Shown: one piece after another, positions 22,621 through 31,929 of the stretch
Layout: each line of letters opens with the position of its first letter
Position numbering within the stretch: position 1 is the first letter of the stretch
Assembly: GCF_010389155.1 (NCBI RefSeq)
Contig: NC_057764.1
Location: 5,580,001 to 5,644,000, forward strand
Reading direction: 5' to 3'
Length of the DNA: 64,000 nt
Origin: Erigeron canadensis
Lineage: Eukaryota; Streptophyta; Magnoliopsida; Asterales; Asteraceae
Program-made: the position numbers and the translations under genes
The notes under the pieces: model-generated
What the model saw: the letters and a program-made list of their open reading frames with translations, nothing else
Databases searched by the model: none
What the model was told of the DNA's origin: nothing

Positions 22621-23082
22621 AATACCAATAACCATTCAAATGATGTCTAGGAAATTTGTGTTGGGACACAAATGTGTTTGAAGTCTATTAGGCCGGTGCC
22701 AACCCTGGTGGAAAAGCTCGTCTTCGGCACTCTTCCACTCGTCTTGCGTTAGCACCAATGCTTGGCATGGCTCTTCCTGATGCGCCTCTTCCTTGTAGCG
22801 CCGAGCGTGGATGAGGCAAATGGGGTCCATGTGGGCCTAAACCATACGTAAACTAAAAAAAGTTATATATTTTTCCTTTTGAATGTGAAACAAACGGTCT
22901 ATGTTTGTTTTATTTTTTTCCTTTCTCCACCTTTAATTTTAACAACACTACTCATTCTTTCAAATACACACACATTACTCTTTCAAACAACACACTTAAA
23001 TATAAAAATTAGGCATTACAATACATAAAACACACTTAAATAAAATACATAAAACGCACTTAAATAAAACAGACTTAATTCA

Positions 23083-23165
23083 AACGAAAGTGGGCAACTG
23101 TGATAGGCTCCCTGAAACAATGCTCGTATCAGAAGTCCCTCCCATAATTCCAACCCTGCAGCTCT
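23083..23165 (-). pseudogene. Relic of a Harbinger ORF1 C-terminus
   Basis: On the minus strand this reads GWNYGRDF, a stop, then YEHCFREPITVAHFRLN and a stop. It is homologous to the end of the ORF at 24650-24976 (HWNYGRGFRYEHYFRE). The downstream AT-rich tail is also duplicated, so a segment within the element was copied and decayed. Confidence 0.7.
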
Positions 23166-23328
23166 GAAACAGGTTGATTTATTTATTTATTTTTTAAACG
23201 ACTACTAAAAAAAAACCCACCTTATTCAAAATACAATTATCAAACTAAACAAACACATTATATTATTAAACACATTATATTATTTAAAAGATAACACATA
23301 CAACACTTGATAAAAACACAAAATACGA

Positions 23329-23784
23329 TTACTCTTCATCGTCATCATCTTTGATTGACATTTTTCCTAATCCACAGTAAGCGCGTTCATTGAGCCACCA
23401 CTTGTCGTGTTTCGGGCATTTGACTTCCCAAGTTGTTTTGTCTTCCCCACAATTGTCGTGGTACGATTCAGCCCAAGTGCATTGGTCACCCAACGTGTGA
23501 CCGGCCTGAAAAACATCATCGACCACCCACTTGACCCTCTTGATCTCATCCCGCATAAACAAAGAATATGTCTTTTCGTGCTTCGAGACCTTGCGGCCTG
23601 GTGCATATATTGCCTCAACCTGTTGCTCGCATTGTCGCCTTTTCTCCTGTAGGTGACCCATGACCCCAGAGACTTCAGTTTGAAGGAGGGTGTCCTCTTT
23701 CATATCAGCCATGATTCGTGCTTTCATTTCATCTTCAGTCAGACGAAGTCGGTGAACATTCTTTTTTGATGACGAGGACGCCAT
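23329..23784 (-). CDS. Unknown protein, 151 aa, divergent partner 1
   Basis: I do not recognise this family. The predicted protein is hydrophilic, starts MASSSSKK and ends in an acidic tail (KDDDDEE). Residues about 14-95 align with the protein encoded at 24088-24420 by a shared pattern: IMA near the start, LQ-K-x3-C-x2-Q-x3-I in the middle, then a tyrosine-containing helix and a V-x6-A segment. Helix-rich spacing suggests a coiled coil. The C-terminal part (CTWAESYHDNCGEDKTTW, CPKHDKWW) is extra and cysteine/histidine-bearing. CAATAAATAC, 67-76 bp upstream of the ATG, is a likely TATA box. It lies inside the Harbinger-like element, so it may be cargo or a transposon accessory protein. Confidence 0.6.
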   Translation of the reverse strand: MASSSSKKNVHRLRLTEDEMKARIMADMKEDTLLQTEVSGVMGHLQEKRRQCEQQVEAIYAPGRKVSKHEKTYSLFMRDEIKRVKWVVDDVFQAGHTLGDQCTWAESYHDNCGEDKTTWEVKCPKHDKWWLNERAYCGLGKMSIKDDDDEE

Positions 23785-24087
23785 TTGGTTAGAAAGAGTG
23801 ACTAACTTTGTAGAAAGAGTGGTGATGAATCTGAATTATGCTCTAGGTCTGTATTTATTGACTTACAATCCAGATAGTCGTTTAGGGACTTTGAGTGTAA
23901 ATATTTTTGAATTATTGGCCATTTGAGGGGTTGAAAATGTAAATATTTTGAATTCAAACGTTAGAGGGACTAATTGTGTAAATATTTTAAATTTTGAACG
24001 TTGTAGGAGCGTTTTTGTAGTCTAGCTATAAATACTGGGCCCTTATAACTGATTTCATATCAAAACTCAAACTTTTGTATATCTGAA
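23785..24087. promoter_or_regulatory. Divergent promoter region between two related ORFs
   Basis: The 303-bp spacer has a TATA box for each side: CAATAAATAC on the minus strand (23851-23860) and CTATAAATAC on the plus strand (24026-24035). Between them are about three imperfect repeats of a motif like GTGTAAATATTTTGAATT with ACGTTAGAGGG-type ends. Confidence 0.55.
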
Positions 24088-24420
24088 ATGGCTTCTTCAT
24101 CAAATGTCCGTACCCGAAAACCACAAATGACTGTCGATCAAGTGAATGACGGTATCATGGCTGCTATCCTCGACCACCAAATGTTCAAAGAGGAACTTGT
24201 TGAAGTTGGTCTAAAACTGCAAGCGAAAAAGAAATGGTGTCAAGAACAAATTGATTATATACAAACCGGACATTGTACTGATCTTAAGTGTCAATACTTT
24301 ACTTATTTGCAGGGGAAGATCGACAAAATTCAAGTTGTTGGGCAACAACTTGCTGATGCGGTCATCACCTTGAACTGTTTGATCATAAATGCTGAAGCAA
24401 TTTATGAACAGAAGAAATAA
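24088..24420 (+). CDS. Unknown protein, 110 aa, divergent partner 2
   Basis: Unrecognised family. It starts MASSSNVRTRK; the ATG lies about 55 bp after a TATA box. It shares with the divergent neighbour the MASSS start, an IMA motif and the LQAKKKWCQEQIDYI segment, followed by a predicted helix with QYFTYLQGKID. It lacks the neighbour's C-terminal extension. Uninterrupted and hydrophilic, with no membrane segment or catalytic motif. The pair probably arose by inverted duplication followed by strong divergence. It may be Harbinger cargo; a DNA-binding accessory role is possible but not shown. Confidence 0.6.
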   Translation: MASSSNVRTRKPQMTVDQVNDGIMAAILDHQMFKEELVEVGLKLQAKKKWCQEQIDYIQTGHCTDLKCQYFTYLQGKIDKIQVVGQQLADAVITLNCLIINAEAIYEQKK

Positions 24421-24649
24421 GTGTTTGATATGTTTTAATGTTTTTCAGTTAAGTTGTTATGTCGTATGTTTTATGTTTTAATGTTTTTCAACTAATTATG
24501 AATAAAAGTCTGTTTTTATTAAATTACAAAGTAGACATTACAATACATAGAACAAACTTAATTAAAATACTAAAGGACACTTAATAAAAATAATAAAACA
24601 CACATAATTAAAATACTAAAACATACTGAATTCAAATACTAGAACATAC

Positions 24650-24976
24650 TTAATTCAAACGAAAGTGGGCAAACGTGATAAGCTCCCTGAAATAATGCTC
24701 ATATCTGAAACCCCTCCCATAATTCCAATGGTACTCCTGATGTGCTATTGCGTAGAGCATCTCATCAGATTGCCTCTGTGCATTCAACCTCGTATAGATT
24801 GCCTCAAACATCTTACATTCATTGTGAACTTTCTTGAAGTGACCTAATAGTTGAGATTTGGTTCGTGGACCTTCAGTCGTGCGCCTGTTGAAGGTTTCAG
24901 ATATGTACGTCCAAGTTGTTTGGCTTAGCCTTGGGGTTTCCGTTTCACATACTTGTATCCAACACCTGCATAACAA
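24650..24976 (-). pseudogene. Harbinger ORF1-like Myb/SANT protein, C-terminal exon
   Basis: Residues include LSQTTWTYISETFNRR, then GPRTKSQLLGHFKKVHNEC, the tryptophan/arginine pattern of the Myb/SANT-like domain found in PIF/Harbinger ORF1 proteins and their host relatives. It is preceded by TTTGTTATGCAG, a good splice acceptor, so this may be a 3' exon (from CWIQVCE). No convincing 5' exon is visible within the element. ORF1 proteins normally assist the transposase in DNA binding and nuclear import. Confidence 0.6.
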
Positions 24977-25350
24977 AAGATCTTCGGATTAAGTCCATAG
25001 TTGTCTTGCCATTTTGAAATTGAATGCTGTGTGAAGTTGAGTATAACAAAAAAAAATCCAATAAAAAACAAAAATGGCTACTAGCCGTTTTTTTCAAAAA
25101 TCCGAATTACTTTTTGAAAATTTTAAATTAGCAATGGTCATCCGTAAAGCGGGTCCCCCATAACGAATATAATAATGTAAGTTTATGGTTATTTGATTAT
25201 TAATAATTTTGATAAATACAAAAGAGGTAGGGTTGGTAGTGAGTAGGAAGAGGTGATGAGGAAGAAATGAGAAAGAGGTAGGGTTGGTAGTGAGTAGGAA
25301 GAGGTGATTTAATGAGAGAGAAAAACTTATGTGGCAGTCATGAAGAGTTA

Positions 25351-25929
25351 GGAAAAGCTGCAGGGTTGGCTGCGGAGGCCTTAAGGTCATGAAGCTTCAA
25401 TCACTCGTAACAAAATTCGTTCTTGTCAAATTCTATCCATACGATATATCGTACTTAATAAATAATAGACTGATCCTGTTTTGTCAAGAGTACGTTAGTA
25501 TTGAATATCTTGCAATACAATATATGAACACTAAAAGATTAGACATACTACAACTGGAAATTGCAAGACAAACGGAGTAGTGTTAAATATGCATGAATGT
25601 TTTTTTGTTTTTTTTATCATACTGTTGTAACCTGGTTCCAATTTTCGACCAGTTCATACCGATTACGGAGAGGTAAACAAGTAACAAGGTTTTACTACTG
25701 CTTTTTACTAATACATCCAAAATAGATTTTCAAGCATGTCATTCCTAAGATTCAAACCAAAGACCCCAATGCATCTGCTTACCCTTATTGTTAATGCGGT
25801 CAAAGGTTATAAAGAACTAACGTTTTATGAATGTTAATGAGGCGAGCATATACCATACTTTTCATACACCCCAATTAGATGGGTCAATCACACCTTATAT
25901 CACAATAAACCATATATATTTGCATTATT
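25351..25929. repeat. 5' flank of the Copia locus (original copy)
   Basis: This segment, from the last 30 bp of the Harbinger-like element to the Copia insertion site, is duplicated at 37121-37737 with few differences. This copy lacks 37 bp present in the other, lost or gained between TTCAAG direct repeats. It ends with the TTATT target duplication (25925-25929). Confidence 0.85.
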
Positions 25930-28122
25930 TGATGAAGAATGATTCAACTTCTTGAGCTCAAAGATCGCATAAAGTTGTTTTAGGAATAAGTCTCACGTAG
26001 TCCACGTGCATGTTTTGGTTATTGTTTTTGTAACACCCCGCTAAAGCGGAATATACGGGATGCACAGATAAGCACAATTGCACACAGTACAAGTTTCAAC
26101 ACAACCAATAACATTTAGAAAGAAGAAGTACGATAGTTATTACAGCACATGGGATATACCCAGAATAGTTAATATTCATAAGACAGTACTAAAGTCTTGA
26201 ACTGAATAAGCAGAGGATAGTCTTCATAGCTCCTGATCTTGAATGCTTGAACAATCGCCAAGTGAGATGAGCTTAGAAGGGGAAGACTCCTATGCTAAAG
26301 ATCTACTAGCCTAGCCTGAAAAGCATGTAAGTTCAAAAGGTCAACTACAAAAGTAGTTGGTGAGATTCACGTAAAGTACTATTTAGTATACATATAAGTA
26401 AGAACAAGGCCATAAGATCCGTACCTTTAGCAAAAGTACTTTGTAATAGTAAGAACATGTACAGGAACAAATATTGCACTATAAATGTAATCTCACTGCT
26501 AACCCGATTGGCCAGAACTGAACTGTAATGTACAGATATGCTCATAATAATCAAGTACGTCAGGTAAGATCTAGATTAGAACAAGAACAGATAATATGCA
26601 TCCTCCAGAACCGCGGAGAATGAGGGTGGGCCTACCCTAAACAGCGCTGTCCATAATTACCTACGGTTCAATCCCTGAACTGTGAGATATGAATTGATAG
26701 CAGTGAACAAGAACTGAACAAGTACAAATAAGAACTAGAACTTGATAATGAACAAGTACAGTAGTATAAATTTATTTAAGGATCTTGCCCATTCAAGAGT
26801 TAAATACTCTTTTTAAATAGTTTCAGAATCATTTCATAAGTATCTCATAAGATCATATAATAGTACGTTAAATAGTTCAAGAACATATGTACAAGTACGA
26901 ATTAGTTTTCATGCTTTTCAGTCCCCGATATAAGAACTTGATCAAAATGTACGAAAGGGGGATTAGTGAACTCACAGTGATCTGGTACAAGCACAGAGAA
27001 CAAGCACAGAGATAGATAAGTTATATCTACCAAATTCCAAGCACGTCTTGATGGAAGCCTGATGTGCGAAATCTAGCTTTAAATTTATAAACACGATTTA
27101 CCGAAAATACTGACTACTACACACTCGCAGGCAGTGTACCTGATCGCATGCAGTATAGTTAAAACTGGTAAGCCGAGATCGTTCGCAAGGACTTAAATAA
27201 GCAATTGTAAACATCAAATGATTCAAGTAAAATATGGGGGGTTTTGTGGCCGAGTTGCCACGTTGCGAGCAATTAGTTTGAAAAGTTAGTAATCCCAAAG
27301 GATTAATCGAAAGAGAAGTTTGTTGTTGAAAACAATAATTTAAAAGTCACCCATCTTGATTTCGCTCAACAGAATGTTAGGATTGCACATTTGATGAAGT
27401 TCAAATTCAATTTAGTGATTAAATGACCGAGACTCAAATTAGTCGTCAACCCCGTACCCATCAAGTTAACAACTTATTCTACTCTCTTGCACAAACTAGT
27501 TTCATTATTAAGGCCGGTACCCCGAGACGCCTTTTTATAACTTCCCTAGTTAAACAATTGTTTTGGTCCTTTCAGATAACAATTTTTGCCTATCGATTGT
27601 ACTCAACCGTCAACCCGTTAATTCTTATCAAATACTGATTACCCTCTACCGTACCCGTCATAGAACCAATTGCTTCTAACTAAGCAATCAAAATAACTTA
27701 TACCCAAATCCTAGTCATCACTAAGCAATGAGCACAAATTATCCGCAATCAATAATTGAATAACAAAGAATTAATAGATTAAGTCCACGACAAAATGTTA
27801 AATCAAATCACTTGAATTAATAAATATTGTGCAATCCCTACATAATGTCTCACTCCATCAGGATGGATGAAAAGGCGATTAGCCACTCATATTAAAATAC
27901 GAATAACAAATCAAATAGAAAGAATTCATCGTTACCGAATACAAAGAATTGAACGGAAATAACAAGAATAATCCAATCGTAATATCGATCTTCAAAGATG
28001 ATAAATCTGATCAAAAGTCTCCTCAAAAGGTCTTCAAAACGGCTGGAAAGTATGTGATAGGGTTTTGGAATGAAAAACAAGCTATTTATATGTTTCCAAA
28101 AATTTTATGCAGAATCGTCCTT

Positions 28123-28285
28123 AAGCTGCGTGGCAGCTTATAAGCTGCGGCGCAGCTCCCTTTGACCGCCGTTGACTATTTGACTTTCCTTGACTTCGCC
28201 TGGGACACAACTAGAGGGGCTGCTGCGCAACTTGAGTCTTCTGTTTCACAGCTGCGTGGCAGCTTATAAGCTGCTGCTCAGCTTG
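28123..28285. repeat. GC-rich hairpins of the CTGC-N3-GCAG type in the giant LTR
   Basis: AAGCTGC-GTG-GCAGCTT (28123-28139), AGCTGC-GGC-GCAGCT (28143-28157) and AGCTGC-GTG-GCAGCT (28250-28264) are perfect stems with 3-nt loops; a degenerate fourth follows. The palindrome GCAGCTTATAAGCTGC joins neighbouring hairpins twice. Confidence 0.8.
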
Positions 28286-29034
28286 ACTTGATTCAAGTTT
28301 GACTTTTGTTGACTTTCACTAAACTTCTTCCAAACGTCCCGGTAATCAGCCGTAAGCACTTATTTCACTTCAAGAATGTCGTTTTCTTCAGAAATACATT
28401 CAAGTATCTGCTATTAACCTGAAACATTAACAAATACCATAAACGCACCAATTGTATATGAAAACGACTCGTTAAACATGCTAACTTAACTATATAGACC
28501 GTGGGAAATGGGTATAAAATACGACATATCAAAGCCTAAGTACATGTCATTGATCATAAATAAGTACACAAATTAGTTCATGTGATTAATTATTCACTGA
28601 AATGTCCTTGATGAACTGATGATTTGGTCCTTTGAAGATCTTTGAACGGTTTGACTCAAAAGAGTTTGAATGAACTTTAAGTACTTGAACTGGACTCGAT
28701 CTGAACGTCTTTGAACTCACACATAAGTAATTACAATGTTAATGAGTTGAACATGCCTTTAATACTGATCTTTAGCTTTAAGAACTTAATTTAGTTTATC
28801 ATAGAACTCGTACTTTAGTAATTAAGATAATTCGTAACTGTAATGTACTTGGTCGAGAATTGAGCAATGATCTTAACTAGGATTCGAATTTGAACTAGTC
28901 TTGACATGTTGTACACCCTTTTGTGTATAAAAATCATAATGTATGGAAGCTAGGAACTAGTCTAGGAGTTATGTACAAGATCTGGTCGATTTATGATTAA
29001 GTATGACTAGATATAGATGCAAGGTCGTTTTAGG

Positions 29035-29360
29035 GTTTCAAAGTCCAAGATCGTATCATATGCTGGCTCAGATCGTTCCACTTACTTGATCAAGATCGTT
29101 TCAGGATTGCTTAGGTTCAAGATCGTTTCACTTGCTTATTCAGGTTCAAGATCGTCCTAGGTTGTATCAAGGTCAAGGTTGTCTTATGAGGTATAAAGGT
29201 CAAGATCGTCTTATGTTCACATCAGGTTCTAGATCGTATCAAGCCAAGATCGTCCTATGGCTCAAAGATAGGTCAAGATCGTTTTAATAGACAAGCTCAA
29301 GATCGTTTCAATTATCAAAGCCAAGATCGTTTTAGGAGACTAGCTCAGGATCGTTCCAAT
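29035..29360. repeat. AGATCGT-bearing short-period repeat block
   Basis: About twelve occurrences of (A/C)AGATCGT followed by pyrimidines, spaced about 22-30 bp, typically preceded by GGTTCA or GCTCA. The units are strongly diverged between the cores. On the LTR's transcription strand the core reads ACGATCTTG. Confidence 0.75.
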
Positions 29361-30654
29361 AGACTTAAGTACAAAATCAAGATCATTCTCAATTCAAGAA
29401 CACAGATTGAGCGAAACCGATCTTAGAAGATCAGTTACCCAGGAGTGTACTAATACCACATCACAACACAATTACCACGCGAGATAAAACGAGCAAGCAC
29501 GAAAGAACAAAAGGCTGCCCTAGGACGGTCTTGGCTTCAATATCGTCCTAGTGCATCAAGAACAGGATCGTCCAACTTCAAGAACAGGCACGAGCACTAC
29601 AAGAATGTCTAGCTTGATTTTCAGGACTTGTTGGACATAGCACTAGTACATATATGCACAATAACACTAACCAATAACACTTATAATGATTTCAAGACCA
29701 TTTGTAAGATGAACAAGTCGTGGCACTCAAGAACAAGTTGTACCTTTATTTTCAAAAATGGGTTTTGTAGATCAAAGCATGTTATGACCCAAATTTGTTC
29801 ACACAAATATTATTAAACACATTTAGACACAAACCCATTAATTATTAACACGATCTTCATTCAAAATTGGACCAAATCATCAAGAACATGAACTTGAAAA
29901 AGTACACTTTTAATTTGATCAAAAACTCATCAAATGTTGTTGTTACCTGAGAAATGATTCAAGAAATATGTTTTGATTATCACAAGGATGCTAAAAGTAC
30001 AAATGATTTCGCTTTAACAATCCAAAATCAAGAGATGCTCTTGTGTGTGTTTTATGGTGGATGAGTATGTGTTTCAGTGAGAGAGTGGTGAGATGGAGAG
30101 GATAAAGAGAATGGGGTTTCTCTCTCTAACTCTCTATATATAGTTTTCCAATATTAAATGAGCTTAATAAGTGCAAGGACTATTTGCGAACATTTTGAAC
30201 TAGAACTTTTATGAACACGAACGTTTACGAAACGAACTTTAATATTTCATCGTACTTAATCATAAACTGGTCATGTAAATCAAGAATTAAGATCAATTTG
30301 ACCTTCATATAAGCACATAATTGGGTTTAAAGCACGTCAAGAACTTAAATAAATTAAACTGTCTAGCCGTTCTAATGGCGAAAGTACGATTCAAAGAACT
30401 TATTTAGAACATTTCTAAGACGGTTGTTACAGTTTTTGAATATTGTCAAAGTAGTGGTCCTTAATAATAGGTCTAAGTGGGTTGCAGTTAGGCCACGTAG
30501 TAATTAGTTTGTTGAGTCTTTTATGGCTTTTTTCTCCTATTTAAAGTCATCATGTAAACAACTTTATGTACCCTTTTGCATCTGATCAAATATATTACTT
30601 TGAGCTCTCACCCACTTGCTTATTTAGTTTACTTTATTGTCTCCAATACCAACA

Positions 30655-30675
30655 GTTGTGGTATCTAGAGCCAGC
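30655..30675 (+). promoter_or_regulatory. Primer binding site of Copia copy 1
   Basis: GTTGTGGTATCTAGAGCCAG follows the LTR directly; it resembles the initiator-Met tRNA complement TGGTATCAGAGCC with one extra base. Confidence 0.7.
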
Positions 30676-30831
30676 AAATCCTTACGATCCATCCAATCAC
30701 CCCTCATCCTTCAAAGCAACAAAACCCACAAACACAACAACACCACCAACAAAAAAAAAAAAAGAAAAGAAAGAGAAAACATACAAACAAACAAAACACA
30801 AAGCAAAACCAAATCACCCTTCACTTTCACA

Positions 30832-31911
30832 ATGACTGATATCACATCTTCATCTTCCTCGAATCCTAACCCTGCTATCCCTGATTTTAAGGGTGAAGGC
30901 TATGACCATTGGAGCATCCGAATGAAAACCATACTGCGATCTCAAGAACTTTGGGATGTCCTCTTTCTTGGCGTTACAGCTATCCCTGATAAATCTCCAG
31001 ATCGCTAGAGAAGCAAAGAAAAAGGATGCTCTTGCCATGTCACTAATTCAACAAGGGGTGCATGATCACTTCTTCTCTCGTATTGCTGCTGCTGACTCGG
31101 CCAAACAAACGTGGGAGATTCTGAAAGTGGAGTTCCAAGGTGACTCACAAGTGCAATCGGTGAAATTACAAGGCCTAAGACGAGCTTTTGAGAATCTGGT
31201 CATGAAAGAAGATGAAGTTATAAGCGATTATTTTTCCCGGGTCATGGATAATGTGGGACGACAGTGGTCCTATGGTGAATAAATTGCTGATCAAAAAGTT
31301 GTTGAATCAGAAGCCTATCACCAAAATATTACTATGTGATACCATCAATAGAAGTGGCGTCTGACTTGTCTTCCGTAACCCCCGTTAAATTGATGGGTAT
31401 ACTCCAGTCACAAGAAGTACGTATCAATAGCCGGCTACCGACTGAGTGATTGAATAGGATGTCAGATCACCAAGATAAACAAGCCCTTCAGGTTTTTCAA
31501 GAACCACCCAAAGCCACTCGTGGCCGAGGTCGTGGTCGAGGAGCCTTCCGTGGTAGAGGGGCTGGTCATGGCAGGGGTACCACTTTTGATCGAAGTAAAG
31601 TGCCTCTATGCTACGTTTGTAAAAAATACGGTCACTTGAAAAAGGATTGTTGGTACAATGATGAGGCTGAAGTCAATGTTGTTGAAAATGAAGATCAGAA
31701 TGAACCCGGAGAGACAGAAACACGACATCTATTAATGGATATTCACGAGCCAATATATGAAGAAATCAATAGTGATTGTATGCTAGTTACAAACACAGGC
31801 ACATGTACTCGATCTCACTTATGGTTCATTGATTCCGGCTATTCGAACCATATGACTGGCTTAAAGGCCAGCTTTACTTCTCTCGATGAAACATTCAAGC
31901 TCGGAGTGTAG
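30832..31911 (+). pseudogene. Copia copy 1 gag-protease, broken
   Basis: The start at 30832 gives MTDITSSSSS and the Copia Gag motif GYDHWSIRMKTILRSQELWDV. A 1-nt insertion near 31008 and later stops near 31279-31450 break the frame. Gag continues as KQTWEILKVEFQGD, then a GRGRGR-rich linker and the zinc knuckle CYVCKKYGHLKKDC. The protease has DSGYSNHMTG (aspartate present, usual Cys replaced by Tyr). A TAG ends this part at 31909. Copy 2 shares the TAG after LGV, so this stop is older than the duplication. Confidence 0.9.
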
Positions 31912-31929
31912 CTCAGAGATAAAAAACGA

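Larger units (their letters stand above)
22691..25380. mobile_element. PIF/Harbinger-like element, 2,690 bp, with cargo genes
   Basis: The left end GGCCGGTGCCAACCCTGG and the complement of the right end GGCCTCCGCAGCCAACCCTG share GGCC and GCCAACCCTG with a short offset. TTA flanks both ends (22688-22690 and 25381-25383). It contains a Myb/SANT-like ORF1 fragment, a second relic of the same ORF1 tail and a divergent pair of small ORFs, but no transposase nuclease, so it is non-autonomous. The last 30 bp and right flank recur at 37121. Confidence 0.65.
26029..30431 (-). mobile_element. Giant solo LTR, 4,403 bp, nested in Copia LTR1
   Basis: The insert starts TGTAACACCCCGC and ends TGTTACA, with GTTTT duplicated at 26024-26028 and 30432-30436; removing it and one GTTTT restores the uninterrupted Copia LTR seen at 34917. 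No gag or pol motif and no internal LTR pair are found. Transcription is inferred on the minus strand: TATATATAG near 30128-30136 is followed by a CT-rich leader-like stretch. It is therefore a very long solo LTR, or an LTR-like derivative. Small ORFs within it are unsupported. It contains an AGATCGT repeat block and GC-rich hairpins. Confidence 0.8.
25930..30654 (+). repeat. Copia LTR1, 317 bp, split by a nested solo LTR
   Basis: The LTR begins TGATGAAGAATGATTC and ends CAATACCAACA. It occupies 25930-26028 and 30437-30654; together 317 bp, the same length as LTR2 and LTR3. A CTATTTAAAG TATA-like motif lies in the second part. The 5' target duplication TTATT is at 25925-25929. Confidence 0.9.

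Noticed and set aside
22636..22830. 64-codon minus-strand ORF
   Set aside because: It crosses the left boundary and TTA target of the Harbinger-like element at 22688-22691, so it is a chance frame.
30566..30835. ORF across Copia LTR1 and the primer binding site
   Set aside because: It spans the LTR end and untranslated leader; the true Gag start is at 30832.
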